Of a stretch of 64,000 nt of DNA, positions 36,817-45,034 are shown piece after piece (within the stretch, counting starts at the first letter, position 1; every line of letters starts with the position of its first letter). Source of the stretch: Acinetobacter ursingii DSM 16037 = CIP 107286 (GTDB lineage Bacteria; Pseudomonadota; Gammaproteobacteria; Pseudomonadales; Moraxellaceae); NCBI RefSeq assembly GCF_000368825.1, contig NZ_KB849715.1:115448-179447 (forward strand). Direction: 5' to 3'. The notes under the pieces were generated by a model. It did not search any database, was not told the DNA's origin, and saw only the letters and a program-made list of their open reading frames with translations. The position numbers were made by a program, and so were the translations under genes.

Positions 36817-37668
36817 CTAGACAGTATCGTGGACAACATATCCCTCTAAATTCTTAAAATATTTATGTTCAAAGGTTTCAGGACTTAACCAGCCGTTTGC
36901 AGAATGTCGTCTGATTCGATTGTAGTAAACTTCAATATATTCAAACAAGACAGCATTGGCTTCTTTTCGAGTGGCAAATACACTGCCATGTATCACATGA
37001 CCTTTCAATGTATGAAAGAAGCTTTCAGTCACCGCATTATCCCAACAATTCCCCCTACGTGACATGCTTTGAATACAGTTATTCGCCAATAATAGTGCTC
37101 TAAAATCACGACTACAGTACTGTGAGCCTTGGTCCGAATGCACCATGACACCTGTTGGATACCCCTGACGTGCCATTGCATAATTAAATGCATCACATAC
37201 CAATTGACGATCTATCCGATGGCTGGTTTGCCAACCTATAATACGACGACTAAATAAATCTAGCATCACACATAAATACAGCCAACCTTCTTTGGTTCGG
37301 ATATAGGTGATGTCTGTTGTCCAAACTTTATTTGGCAGAGTGACTGTAAACTGGCGATCTAATAAATTCGGTGCCGTCGGCAAATGATGATTTGAATCAG
37401 TCGTATGCTTATATTTACGTCCAATCTTGCTGCGTAAACTGAGCTTTTTCAGCATCCTTCCAACTGTACGTTCACTCATGCAGTAACCTAAATCATGCAT
37501 GTCGTGCACCAATGAAGGTGCTCCTAAGCGAGCATGGTGTTGCCAATATACAGCTTTTAAATCAGTGTACTTCTGATTGACGTAAATCTGTCTCTTTCGC
37601 CAAGCATAGTAGCCCGAAGTGCTGACACCTAGGCATTTACAGGCAGAAGAAACCGTAATTTCAGTCAC
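36817..37668 (-). CDS. IS3-family transposase OrfB (second IS)
   Basis: A 283-residue rve-type transposase. The DDE residues are in 'VWTTDITYIRTKEGWLYL', 'VHSDQGSQYCS' and 'RGNCWDNAVTESFFHTLKG'. Its frame is open back to the A_AAA_AAG slippery site in orfA (complement of CTTTTTT near 37737), so it is made by -1 frameshifting as an OrfAB fusion. The stop codon lies in the terminal inverted repeat. Intact. Confidence 0.93.
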   Translation of the reverse strand: MTEITVSSACKCLGVSTSGYYAWRKRQIYVNQKYTDLKAVYWQHHARLGAPSLVHDMHDLGYCMSERTVGRMLKKLSLRSKIGRKYKHTTDSNHHLPTAPNLLDRQFTVTLPNKVWTTDITYIRTKEGWLYLCVMLDLFSRRIIGWQTSHRIDRQLVCDAFNYAMARQGYPTGVMVHSDQGSQYCSRDFRALLLANNCIQSMSRRGNCWDNAVTESFFHTLKGHVIHGSVFATRKEANAVLFEYIEVYYNRIRRHSANGWLSPETFEHKYFKNLEGYVVHDTV

Positions 37669-37682
37669 AGCTAGGCCTTGGA

Positions 37683-37976
37683 TTACCGTGTACTTTTCTT
37701 GGCATGATCTGTCAGGAAGTACACATGCGCCTTTTTTAAAATATCATTAGCTTCCCTGAGTTGTTTGACTTCTTTTTCTAAATCGAGAATACGCTGTTGT
37801 TCTGGCGAGAGCTGTCTTTTGCTGGAACCAGTGGGGTTGGTCTCACGAATCCATTTATCTAATGTTGAATAACCCACACCTAATTTCTGGGCGATAGCAG
37901 CCACAGATTCGTGCGAGTTTGAAAGTGCATAATCAATTGCTTGTTGTTTAAATTCTGGACTAAAGCGTTTAGCCAT
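37683..37976 (-). CDS. IS3-family transposase OrfA (second IS)
   Basis: A 97-residue DNA-binding half: helix-turn-helix 'SPEFKQQAIDYALSNSHESV' and GVGYSTLDKWI, then a leucine-zipper helix ending in NDILKKA, where the A6G frameshift signal sits. It is followed by orfB in the -1 frame. Confidence 0.93.
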   Translation of the reverse strand: MAKRFSPEFKQQAIDYALSNSHESVAAIAQKLGVGYSTLDKWIRETNPTGSSKRQLSPEQQRILDLEKEVKQLREANDILKKAHVYFLTDHAKKSTR

Positions 37977-38046
37977 TTTTACATCTCCAAAGTTAATGTT
38001 ACGTTATCTTTAGAGGGAATCATTGTCCATTATTTTGGCTAGGATC

Positions 38047-38430
38047 AGTAAGTATGCCACCCAACAAATGTTGAAAAATGGCGGCGGTGCAATTGTCAAT
38101 ATTGCTTCGATTCACAGTATTACAGCGGTAGCAGGCCATGTGGGATATGCAGCGTCAAAACATGGCGTTCTAGGTCTGACACGTAATTTTGGTGTTGAAT
38201 ACGCCTCCCAGAATATTCGGGTCAATGCTGTTGGTCCAGGCTACATCGATACTCCATTATTAGACGAGCTTCCTGCCGAACAAAAACAGGGCCTAGTTTC
38301 TTTACATCCGATTGGAAGATTAGGCAATGCCGAAGAAGTGGCTAAATTAGTTTTGTTTTTAAGTTCAGATGAAGCCACTTTTATTAATGGAAGTTATTAC
38401 AATATTGACGGTGGATATACTGCTATTTAA
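38047..38430 (+). pseudogene. Short-chain dehydrogenase/reductase, N-terminus removed by the IS
   Basis: The frame begins at the IS boundary with 'SKYATQQMLKNGGGAIVNIAS'. It retains the catalytic Ser region (IASIHS), the YxxxK motif (YAASKHG), the NVRVNAVGPGYIDTP-like PG motif and the C-terminal 'NGSYYNIDGGYTAI'. The cofactor-binding TGxxxGIG half is missing, so the product cannot be a working SDR. An ATG at 38023 in the IS end opens the same frame but is accidental. The family is FabG/glucose-dehydrogenase-like; the original substrate is unknown. Confidence 0.88.
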
Positions 38431-38571
38431 AAATGATTTTTATTTAAAAGCTCTAAAAATTCGACCTACAATGCCCTTTTATAATGGGCATTGTTTAGAT
38501 TTATTTTGGATAAATTAACTATTTGAATGTGTAAGATTTTAACCAGTTAAAATATTTATCAAAATTACAGG

Positions 38572-38994
38572 TTTTTTACAGATCCCTATAATATTTTACC
38601 CGCCACTACGATTAGAGGAAAAGGAACTTTAGAGAGTGCTGGTGTTTTAGGTAAAGCGACCTATGGTACAGCTGTTGCTACAGTGCGTCTTAGCCCACTT
38701 GCAGATGCAAGCATTCGTCCTTATATTGGAATTGGTGCATCTTGGATGATTGTGTTTAACAGCAAAGATGCCTTTGTCAAAGACTTAAAAATTAAAAATG
38801 CCATTGGACCAGTGGCTCAAATAGGCCTTGATATTCCGATCAATCCACGATGGAGTGCTGTGATTGATGTCAAAAAAGTCTGGTTTGATACCCAAGCGAA
38901 AGGTTCTTTACTTGCTATGGGAGATGCCCTTATGCGTGCCGATATTGATGTTGATCCATTGGTGACTTCATTCAGTTTGGCTTACCATTTCTAA
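38572..38994 (+). pseudogene. OmpW-family outer membrane protein, C-terminal fragment
   Basis: The translated frame 'FFTDPYNILPATTIRGKGTLE' continues into 'ATVRLSPLADASIRPYIGIGASW' and ends 'LVTSFSLAYHF', with the C-terminal aromatic that marks outer-membrane beta-barrels. This is the last two-thirds of an OmpW 8-stranded barrel. The signal peptide and first strands are absent, and no start codon with a ribosome site precedes the fragment. The preceding 140 bases are AT-rich and hold no gene. It is part of the decayed region next to the IS elements. Confidence 0.8.
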
Positions 38995-39106
38995 GTATCT
39001 ACTGTACAACATCACGAGAAAACCGAGGTAAATAGATACTTTATTTGATTTAAAGCATGTATTTACCTTCGGTATAATAGAAAACCAACAAGTATTTGAA
39101 TCATGT

Positions 39107-40372
39107 TTATTCATCATTTAACGCACATTCATAATTACTTGGATTTTGCCCACAACGCACCTGTTTCAACAAGTGCATCATGCTTTTATCATAATACCCT
39201 TCTTTGGTCATCTGGATTCGTGCTTCGCGCATAATTTTGACATAGCCTGCTTTATCGCCCTCTGGCACATCCATCCAATATTTTGTAGGGATTTCGTTTT
39301 CAATCTTATCTACAAATTCAAATGCAGGCGTAAGCTGTTTGGCAATGACTTCTCTCGCAATTGATCCCATGCCTGCTGGAAATTTATTACGATGCATAAT
39401 CAATGTACCTGTAACCTGAATCAAAGGGAAACGAATGATTGCTCCAACAACTTTTCCATTTTTATCCATCATGCCTTTATTCAATTCCATCGGCTTAAAT
39501 AACAATGCTGGTCCAGCAATGATTTCAACCTCACGATTATTAAACTTCCCCCCAACACTCGTAAGATCGACTGAAACAGGTTGTGCACCTACATTTTGAA
39601 CCAATTTCTTTTGGGTGGGATCAAATTGAAATACCGCGACTTTACGTCCTGCGGCTTTTGCTAGGGTATTAATATTTCGATCATTGACCATAATATAAGC
39701 AGCACCTACTGGAACAATACCGACCACCTCATAATCTTTATTTACCATTTTTGAATCGAATTCGGGTTTTGCTAAAATCTGAATCACTGAAGCAAGTTGT
39801 TTATAAGTCTGTACTGCTCCCAAAGCATCAATACTTCCGACAAACGGATTAAACTGCTTGGCTCTTAAATTACTAATTCCTGCACCATCACATTTTTTAC
39901 TTCTAAAATCCTCTGTCAAAATACGCTCATCGGTATAAACATTGAGTTTAACCATGGTTGAAGCTTTTTTCTTTAACTTAGGATAATCAATATCAATTTT
40001 GATTTGTAAATTGGAAGGTCGCGTAACATTCATATTCACACCAAAGTCTTTGGCAACCCGAGTAATACGTGGTAATTCGCTGATATAGCTGGTTGCCTGC
40101 TGAAAAGCTTCGCTGTTTTCGCCATTTGGTGAGTAAACACATAAGATGACTTGTTTGGGAATTTGTTGCCACGTCTTTGGATCATTAAGTAATTTTTTAA
40201 CTTTTTGAGTGGAATGCTCAGAAAGAGACAAGTCTAGTTTTTCAGCATGACCATGTGGAATTAATAGAAATAAACATATGATCAATATAGATAATTTCAT
40301 CCATAAATGATCAATTGCATGATTAAACTCAACGCTTATCAAATACTGTTTTTGTTTTAAATGATCCATCAT
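39107..40372 (-). CDS. Exported putative solute-binding protein (TRAP/AdeT-like)
   Basis: About 421 residues. The ATG at 40372 has GGGAG just upstream, but the hydrophobic signal core (LSILIICLFLLIPHGHA) begins only after about 25 residues. A later ATG at 40300 would give a standard signal peptide yet lacks a ribosome site. The mature protein resembles a periplasmic binding protein of the DctP kind. It may belong to the family once named after AdeT in Acinetobacter (recalled, unverified). Eight or so Cys/charged residues near the C-terminus (RCGQNPSNYECALND) could form a disulfide. No transporter genes accompany it; function unknown. Confidence 0.55.
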   Translation of the reverse strand: MMDHLKQKQYLISVEFNHAIDHLWMKLSILIICLFLLIPHGHAEKLDLSLSEHSTQKVKKLLNDPKTWQQIPKQVILCVYSPNGENSEAFQQATSYISELPRITRVAKDFGVNMNVTRPSNLQIKIDIDYPKLKKKASTMVKLNVYTDERILTEDFRSKKCDGAGISNLRAKQFNPFVGSIDALGAVQTYKQLASVIQILAKPEFDSKMVNKDYEVVGIVPVGAAYIMVNDRNINTLAKAAGRKVAVFQFDPTQKKLVQNVGAQPVSVDLTSVGGKFNNREVEIIAGPALLFKPMELNKGMMDKNGKVVGAIIRFPLIQVTGTLIMHRNKFPAGMGSIAREVIAKQLTPAFEFVDKIENEIPTKYWMDVPEGDKAGYVKIMREARIQMTKEGYYDKSMMHLLKQVRCGQNPSNYECALNDE

Positions 40373-40600
40373 CAAACTCCCTATTCATCATTTAAACATT
40401 AGGTGAGTGCTCCAAAAATAAAATTGACTCATCTGACATTTCCGATGGGCAGTTTCATCAATTTAATTTTTTTCTACATCTTTATCAATTTTGGTCTGAA
40501 TTGGCTTTTATTTATTGGTTGCCGTATTTACTGCAAATGTTTTGTTTGGAGCTTTTAGATAGACTCAAATAAAGGATGAATAAAATTAGAGTAAATTAAA

Positions 40601-41572
40601 ATGAAACGGACATTCTCAAATCTATGTTTGGCCCTCAGTTTAAGCTTAGGAACTACCGCAATCATCACTCATTCCAACACCGCGATAGCTGCCTCAAATA
40701 TCAATATTCAGAACGTATTACAACAAGAACGCGCTTGGGCAGGTTTACAAACTAAAAAATTAAAAGTAGGTGATATTGAATGGGTATATAGCGAAGGAGG
40801 TCAGTCCTCCAAACCGACTATTATTTTAATTCATGGGTTAGCAGGTAGTCGGGATAACTGGAATCGTGTAGCACGTTATTTAACGCCTAACTATCATGTC
40901 ATCATTCCTGATTTGCCTGCACATGGCGATACGAAAGTCGCCGATGATTTTGATCTGTCTATCCCTAATTTAACTGAAAAGTTAAGACGTTTTGCTGAAG
41001 CTGGACATTTTGAAAAAGAGGCTAATATCGCAGGACACAGCATGGGTGGCGCGATTGCCCTGCTCTATACAGCACAATATCCAACTGAAACAAAATCTTT
41101 ACTCTTGGTCGATAGCGCAGGTGTATTTAAAACGGCGAATACGCCTTATTTAAAAAATCCTGCTTTACTCAGCGAACTAGTCGTAAAAAAGTCTGGCGAT
41201 TTTGACAAACTGTTTCAGCTTGCCACGGCAACACCGCCCTTTATTCCCACTGAGTTAAAGACTGAACAAGAAAAACTCATGATTTCTCAGTCTAAAAGTA
41301 CTCAACGCATGGTCGATCAGCTCGTTGCCATGTCCAAAGTATATACGCCTGAGACTTTTGCAATCGCGGCAAAATCTATCGATGTACCAACTTATATTGT
41401 CTGGGGAGACAAAGATAAAATTATCAATGTTGAAGCCGCTCAAGAACTCAAAGAGTTATTAAAAAATGCTGAACCCCCTTTGATTTTAAAAGATGTAGGA
41501 CATATGCCCATTATGGAGGCTGATCAAATTTTGGCGCAGCAGTATCTGATCTTTTTAAATAAACACAAGTAG
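40601..41572 (+). CDS. Exported alpha/beta hydrolase (lipase/esterase)
   Basis: This 323-residue protein has a signal peptide (residues 1 to about 30, ending near AIAA) and an alpha/beta-hydrolase fold. The HGLAGSRDNW oxyanion segment, nucleophile elbow GHSMGG, a late Asp in 'VWGDKDKIINVE' and the catalytic His in 'LKDVGHMPIME' complete the triad. It is likely periplasmic or secreted. It is divergent from the solute-binding-like gene (229-base gap) and followed by a strong terminator. Family resemblance is to meta-cleavage-hydrolase-like lipases. Confidence 0.85.
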   Translation: MKRTFSNLCLALSLSLGTTAIITHSNTAIAASNINIQNVLQQERAWAGLQTKKLKVGDIEWVYSEGGQSSKPTIILIHGLAGSRDNWNRVARYLTPNYHVIIPDLPAHGDTKVADDFDLSIPNLTEKLRRFAEAGHFEKEANIAGHSMGGAIALLYTAQYPTETKSLLLVDSAGVFKTANTPYLKNPALLSELVVKKSGDFDKLFQLATATPPFIPTELKTEQEKLMISQSKSTQRMVDQLVAMSKVYTPETFAIAAKSIDVPTYIVWGDKDKIINVEAAQELKELLKNAEPPLILKDVGHMPIMEADQILAQQYLIFLNKHK

Positions 41573-41592
41573 AAATTAAACTCCGTAAATCA

Positions 41593-41623
41593 AACAGGAG
41601 CCAAATTTAGGCTCCTGTTTTTT
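41593..41623 (+). terminator. Terminator between the hydrolase and copA genes
   Basis: AACAGGAGCC pairs perfectly with GGCTCCTGTT around AAATTTA and is followed by TTTT. It can serve the convergent copA gene as well. Confidence 0.88.
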
Positions 41624-41637
41624 ATAGATTTATATTG

Positions 41638-44451
41638 TTAAAGTTTGCGTAATCTTAAAGCATTTAATACCACGGAAAGTGAACTCAAGGACATGGCAAT
41701 CGCTGCAAACATCGGAGTGAGTAGCCAACCTGTCAGTGGATAAAAAATTCCTGCTGCAATAGGTACACCCAAACCATTATAGAGAAACGAAAACGCCAAA
41801 TTCTGTTTCATATTTTTCACGCCTTGTTTAGCCAGATGTACTGCTTGGGCAACACCTTGTATGTCGCCTTTGACCAAAGTAATCTGCGCAGTTTGTTTGG
41901 CAATATCAGTGCCTGTGCCCATGGCAATCCCCACGTCGGCTTGTGCCAAAGCAGGTGCATCATTGATGCCATCTCCAGCCATCGCCACGACTTTGCCTTG
42001 TGATTGATAGCGTTTCACGATCTCCAATTTTTGTTTAGGATCTAAATCGCCATAAGCATGTTCAATCCCTAATTGCTGCGCAACCATTTGGGCATATTTA
42101 TGGTGATCACCTGTTGCCATAATCACTTCAATCCCATCTTGATGGAGTTGGTCAATGACGGCTTTCGCATTTTCTTTAATCGCATCATGAATCACAATAT
42201 AAGCAATGACGGCTTTGTCATTCAGCAGAAAACTAATCACATCGCCCTGTTCACGCAGTTGATCCAATTTGGCACTAAGCGTAGCATCCAGTTTTAATCC
42301 AAGTTGATCAACCAATTTCTGGCTACCCACATAATAGGTTTGCCCTTCAAATTGACCTTTTACCCCAAAACCAGTGACATCTTCAAAATCATCAACTTTT
42401 AACAACTCATCTGTTTTCACAAGTTTTGTTAATGTTTGCGCAATCGGATGCGTTGAATATTGTTCAATTGAAGCAATATAACGCTCTACGGTTTTTTGCT
42501 CTAGAGAATCATCCAATAACTGGATTTGTTTTAGGCTCGGTTTTCCTTCTGTCAACGTGCCTGTTTTATCAATAATCAAAACATTGACTTTGCTTAAAGC
42601 CTCGATTGCTTCGGCATCTTTAAACAGTACCCCTTTTTGGGCAGCACGACCAGTGGTTGCCATCACCGACATTGGCGTTGCTAAACCCAATGCACATGGA
42701 CAAGCAATAATTAAAACAGCGACAGCACACATTAAAGCTAAATCAAACTGTGCATGCCCAAACAGCATCCACGCTATAAATGTAATGACACTAATCGAGA
42801 GGACTGCCATCACAAAGTATTTGGCTGCAATATCGGCAATCCGTTGCAAGGGCGCTTTTGAACGCTGTGCTTCTGCGACAGCCTGAATCATTTTTGATAA
42901 GGTGGTATTGGTTCCCACCGCCGTGGTTTGGATACGAATACTGCCTTGCTGATTGACTGTTCCCCCGATCACTTTATCTTCCAACTGTTTTTTTACAGGT
43001 ACAGGTTCACCCGTCATCATGGATTCATCGACATAGGTTTTCCCGTCAATCACGATGCCATCCAGAGGAATCTGTTCACCAGAAGAAATCTGTAAAATAT
43101 CATTTTCTTTAATCTGACTGATGTCGACTTCCTCAACCACATCATCCCGAACCCGTTTGGCTGTATGTGGCTGTAAACGTAATAAGGCTCTTAAGGAATC
43201 GGCTGTTTGCGCTCGGGCTTTCAGCTCCATGATTTGTCCAAGCAAGCTCAAAGACACAATCATACAAGCCGCTTCATAATATACCGCAACGCCATGCCCT
43301 GTTTTTGCTTCCATTGGAATCAGTGATGGGAAAATGGTCGCAATCACGCTATAAATAAACGCCGCAAGTACACCAACTCCAATCAGGCTCCACATATTCA
43401 AGTGACGGGTTTTATAAGAAACCCAACATCTTTGCAAAAATGGATAACCCGCCCATAACACCACAGGAATACTCAAAACCAACTCAATCCACGGTTGGAT
43501 CTGCGGTGAAATAAAAGCATGGATATGTGAACCCATGGCCAAAACCACCACCAATAAAGTGAGAGGTAAAGTCGTCCAGAAACGTTTACTAAAATCCACC
43601 AATTCTGGATTTGGTCCTTCATCCAACGTCGGTTGCATCGGTTCCAAAGCCATCCCGCAAATCGGACAGGTTCCAGGGCCTTTTTGTACAATTTCAGGAT
43701 CCATCGGACAGGTATAATCAATATCCATTGCACCTTCAGGTACAGCACGCTCATCCAATGGAATCAAATACGTTTCAGGATCATTTTTAAATCTATCTAA
43801 GCAGGAAGGATTACAGAAATAATATTCTTTACCCTGATAATGTGTATGCAAAGGACTGCTGCTACTGACTTTCATGCCACACACTGGGTCTATTTCAGTT
43901 TGAGAATTTTCATGCTCAGCATGCTGATGCTCACCTCCGCTGCAACAACTTTTGGCTTGAGGTTGAGTCTTTTCAGTAGATACAGCCGCTTCAATAGACT
44001 TTGCTCCACAACATGACGACATAGCAGTCGCTTGGATCACGTCATTTTTTTGATCCAACGGTTTTGAATCGTGACCACAACCACTTGAAACGGCTTTAGG
44101 CGGTGCTGGATGGGAACATCCACCCCCCGATCCTGTCTCATGACTTGTGGTTTTTTCATTTCCACAACAACTTTTCTCTGATTTTTTCTCTGACTGTTGC
44201 ATTTTTACGGCTGGATTAGAGCAATGACTGGATAACGCAGATTCAGTTTCTTTAACTAGATATTTTTCAGGATGTTGTTCAAATTTTTGCTTACAACTGG
44301 CGGAACAAAATAAATAACGAGTTCCATCCAGATCAATATGATATTGACTGTCTTCGGCTACGGTCATTCCACAAACAGGATCAATAGACACGATTTTTTT
44401 CGGTGAAACCGTAGCTTTGGAACAACATGAAGTTTGCTTTGGCTCAGTCAT
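41638..44451 (-). CDS. copA: Copper-type P1B ATPase with Cys-rich YHS leader
   Basis: This 937-residue exporter has transmembrane Cys-Pro-Cys (CPCALGLATP), the phosphorylation loop DKTGTLT, TGEPVP, and GDGINDAPALAQADVGIAMG. TM7 N(x)6YN(x)4P and the TM8 MSLSSLSVVLN motif fit the Cu(I)/Ag(I) (P1B-1) class. Instead of classical HMA domains the N-terminus has two YHS/TRASH domains (about 24-66 and 187-231) and an HMBD zinc-ribbon motif (CPMDP...CPICGM, 248-266). Four CC pairs lie at residues 9-10, 95-96, 147-148 and 169-170, with His clusters. Its promoter has a MerR-type operator shared with the divergent regulator. Confidence 0.9.
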   Translation of the reverse strand: MTEPKQTSCCSKATVSPKKIVSIDPVCGMTVAEDSQYHIDLDGTRYLFCSASCKQKFEQHPEKYLVKETESALSSHCSNPAVKMQQSEKKSEKSCCGNEKTTSHETGSGGGCSHPAPPKAVSSGCGHDSKPLDQKNDVIQATAMSSCCGAKSIEAAVSTEKTQPQAKSCCSGGEHQHAEHENSQTEIDPVCGMKVSSSSPLHTHYQGKEYYFCNPSCLDRFKNDPETYLIPLDERAVPEGAMDIDYTCPMDPEIVQKGPGTCPICGMALEPMQPTLDEGPNPELVDFSKRFWTTLPLTLLVVVLAMGSHIHAFISPQIQPWIELVLSIPVVLWAGYPFLQRCWVSYKTRHLNMWSLIGVGVLAAFIYSVIATIFPSLIPMEAKTGHGVAVYYEAACMIVSLSLLGQIMELKARAQTADSLRALLRLQPHTAKRVRDDVVEEVDISQIKENDILQISSGEQIPLDGIVIDGKTYVDESMMTGEPVPVKKQLEDKVIGGTVNQQGSIRIQTTAVGTNTTLSKMIQAVAEAQRSKAPLQRIADIAAKYFVMAVLSISVITFIAWMLFGHAQFDLALMCAVAVLIIACPCALGLATPMSVMATTGRAAQKGVLFKDAEAIEALSKVNVLIIDKTGTLTEGKPSLKQIQLLDDSLEQKTVERYIASIEQYSTHPIAQTLTKLVKTDELLKVDDFEDVTGFGVKGQFEGQTYYVGSQKLVDQLGLKLDATLSAKLDQLREQGDVISFLLNDKAVIAYIVIHDAIKENAKAVIDQLHQDGIEVIMATGDHHKYAQMVAQQLGIEHAYGDLDPKQKLEIVKRYQSQGKVVAMAGDGINDAPALAQADVGIAMGTGTDIAKQTAQITLVKGDIQGVAQAVHLAKQGVKNMKQNLAFSFLYNGLGVPIAAGIFYPLTGWLLTPMFAAIAMSLSSLSVVLNALRLRKL

Positions 44452-44485
44452 GGTGGTGTTCTCGTATTCTTATATGATTGTGCTA

Positions 44486-44516
44486 AGATAAATGCTGTAC
44501 CTAGGTACGGAGTCAA
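44486..44516 (-). promoter_or_regulatory. MerR-type promoter/operator of copA
   Basis: Read on the minus strand: TTGACT, a 19-base spacer, then TTATCT. The over-long spacer holds the dyad GTACCTAGGTAC, the usual arrangement where a MerR-family protein untwists the promoter on metal binding. It lies 35 bases before the copA start. Confidence 0.82.
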
Positions 44517-44549
44517 GCTTTTTATTGAGGCAAATAAGAGGAATTAGCC

Positions 44550-44939
44550 ATGCTAACCATTGGCAAACTGGCTAAACAGGCCAATTTAAATGTTGAAACG
44601 ATTCGTTATTATCAACGTATTGGTCTCATGCGTACCCCAGACACCATCAGCCACTATCGTTATTATAATGATCAAGATATAGAAACTTTAAGTTTTATAC
44701 AAAAAGCCAAAGATGCAGGATTACAGCTCAGTGAGATTAAAGAACTTCTCCAATTACAACTGAATGATCGCGAACAAGTTCGCCATGTGATTGAACAGCG
44801 TCTTGAGAAAATTGATCTTCGTATTCAGGAATTAGAAGGCTTAAAGCAGCGTCTCAGCAGTTGGATCGATGAGTGTAAATCGGCACAAGCCGATTGTTGT
44901 CCTATTTTGCTAGATTTAAAACAGAGGAGCAATCTGTAA
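44550..44939 (+). CDS. MerR-family metal-responsive regulator (CueR/HmrR-like)
   Basis: This 129-residue regulator has an N-terminal winged helix-turn-helix (MLTIGKLAKQANLNVETIRYYQRIGL), a long dimerisation helix and a C-terminal metal loop C-x6-CC-PI ('DECKSAQADCCPIL'). The loop is close to the CueR loop C-x7-CP but with an extra Cys. The residue that is Ser77 in CueR and Cys in divalent sensors is not obvious, so Cu(I)/Ag(I) sensing rests mainly on its divergent copA partner and the loop. Length is typical. Confidence 0.85.
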   Translation: MLTIGKLAKQANLNVETIRYYQRIGLMRTPDTISHYRYYNDQDIETLSFIQKAKDAGLQLSEIKELLQLQLNDREQVRHVIEQRLEKIDLRIQELEGLKQRLSSWIDECKSAQADCCPILLDLKQRSNL

Positions 44940-44980
44940 ACAGACCTGCCATGATTCATTTTCAAAAAAGCTGAGAAATA

Positions 44981-45014
44981 AAAAAAACCTGAGTCCGAAA
45001 ACTCAGGTTTTTTT
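44981..45014. terminator. Bidirectional terminator between merR and gyrA
   Basis: AAAACCTGAGT and ACTCAGGTTTT pair, with A-runs on the left and T-runs on the right. It serves both the plus-strand regulator and the minus-strand gyrA. Confidence 0.88.
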
Positions 45015-45034
45015 ATCTTACGATGCTCGGTGAA

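Larger units (their letters stand above)
36812..38047 (-). mobile_element. Second IS3-family insertion sequence (about 1236 bp)
   Basis: Ends TGATCCTAG (36812) and CTAGGATCA (to 38047) are inverted. A further shared inverted block, TGGACAA then TCCCTCTAA, lies about 18 bases inside each end, giving an element of 1236 bp with TG...CA termini. The size and family fit IS1236 of Acinetobacter (a guess from memory). The flanks differ (TTT left, GTA right), so no target duplication remains. The left neighbour is a transposase fragment and the right neighbour a beheaded SDR gene, implying a deletion or recombination after insertion. Confidence 0.85.

Noticed and set aside
38023..38046. ATG in the IS end reading into the SDR frame
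   Set aside because: It lies inside the IS terminus without a ribosome site; the SDR remains truncated and lacks its NAD(P)-binding half.
39022..39073. Inverted repeat ACCGAGGTAAATA / TATTTACCTTCGGT after the OmpW fragment as an attachment site
   Set aside because: It is imperfect, without a partner elsewhere in the window, and there is no tail of T. It could be a weak terminator, but evidence is thin.
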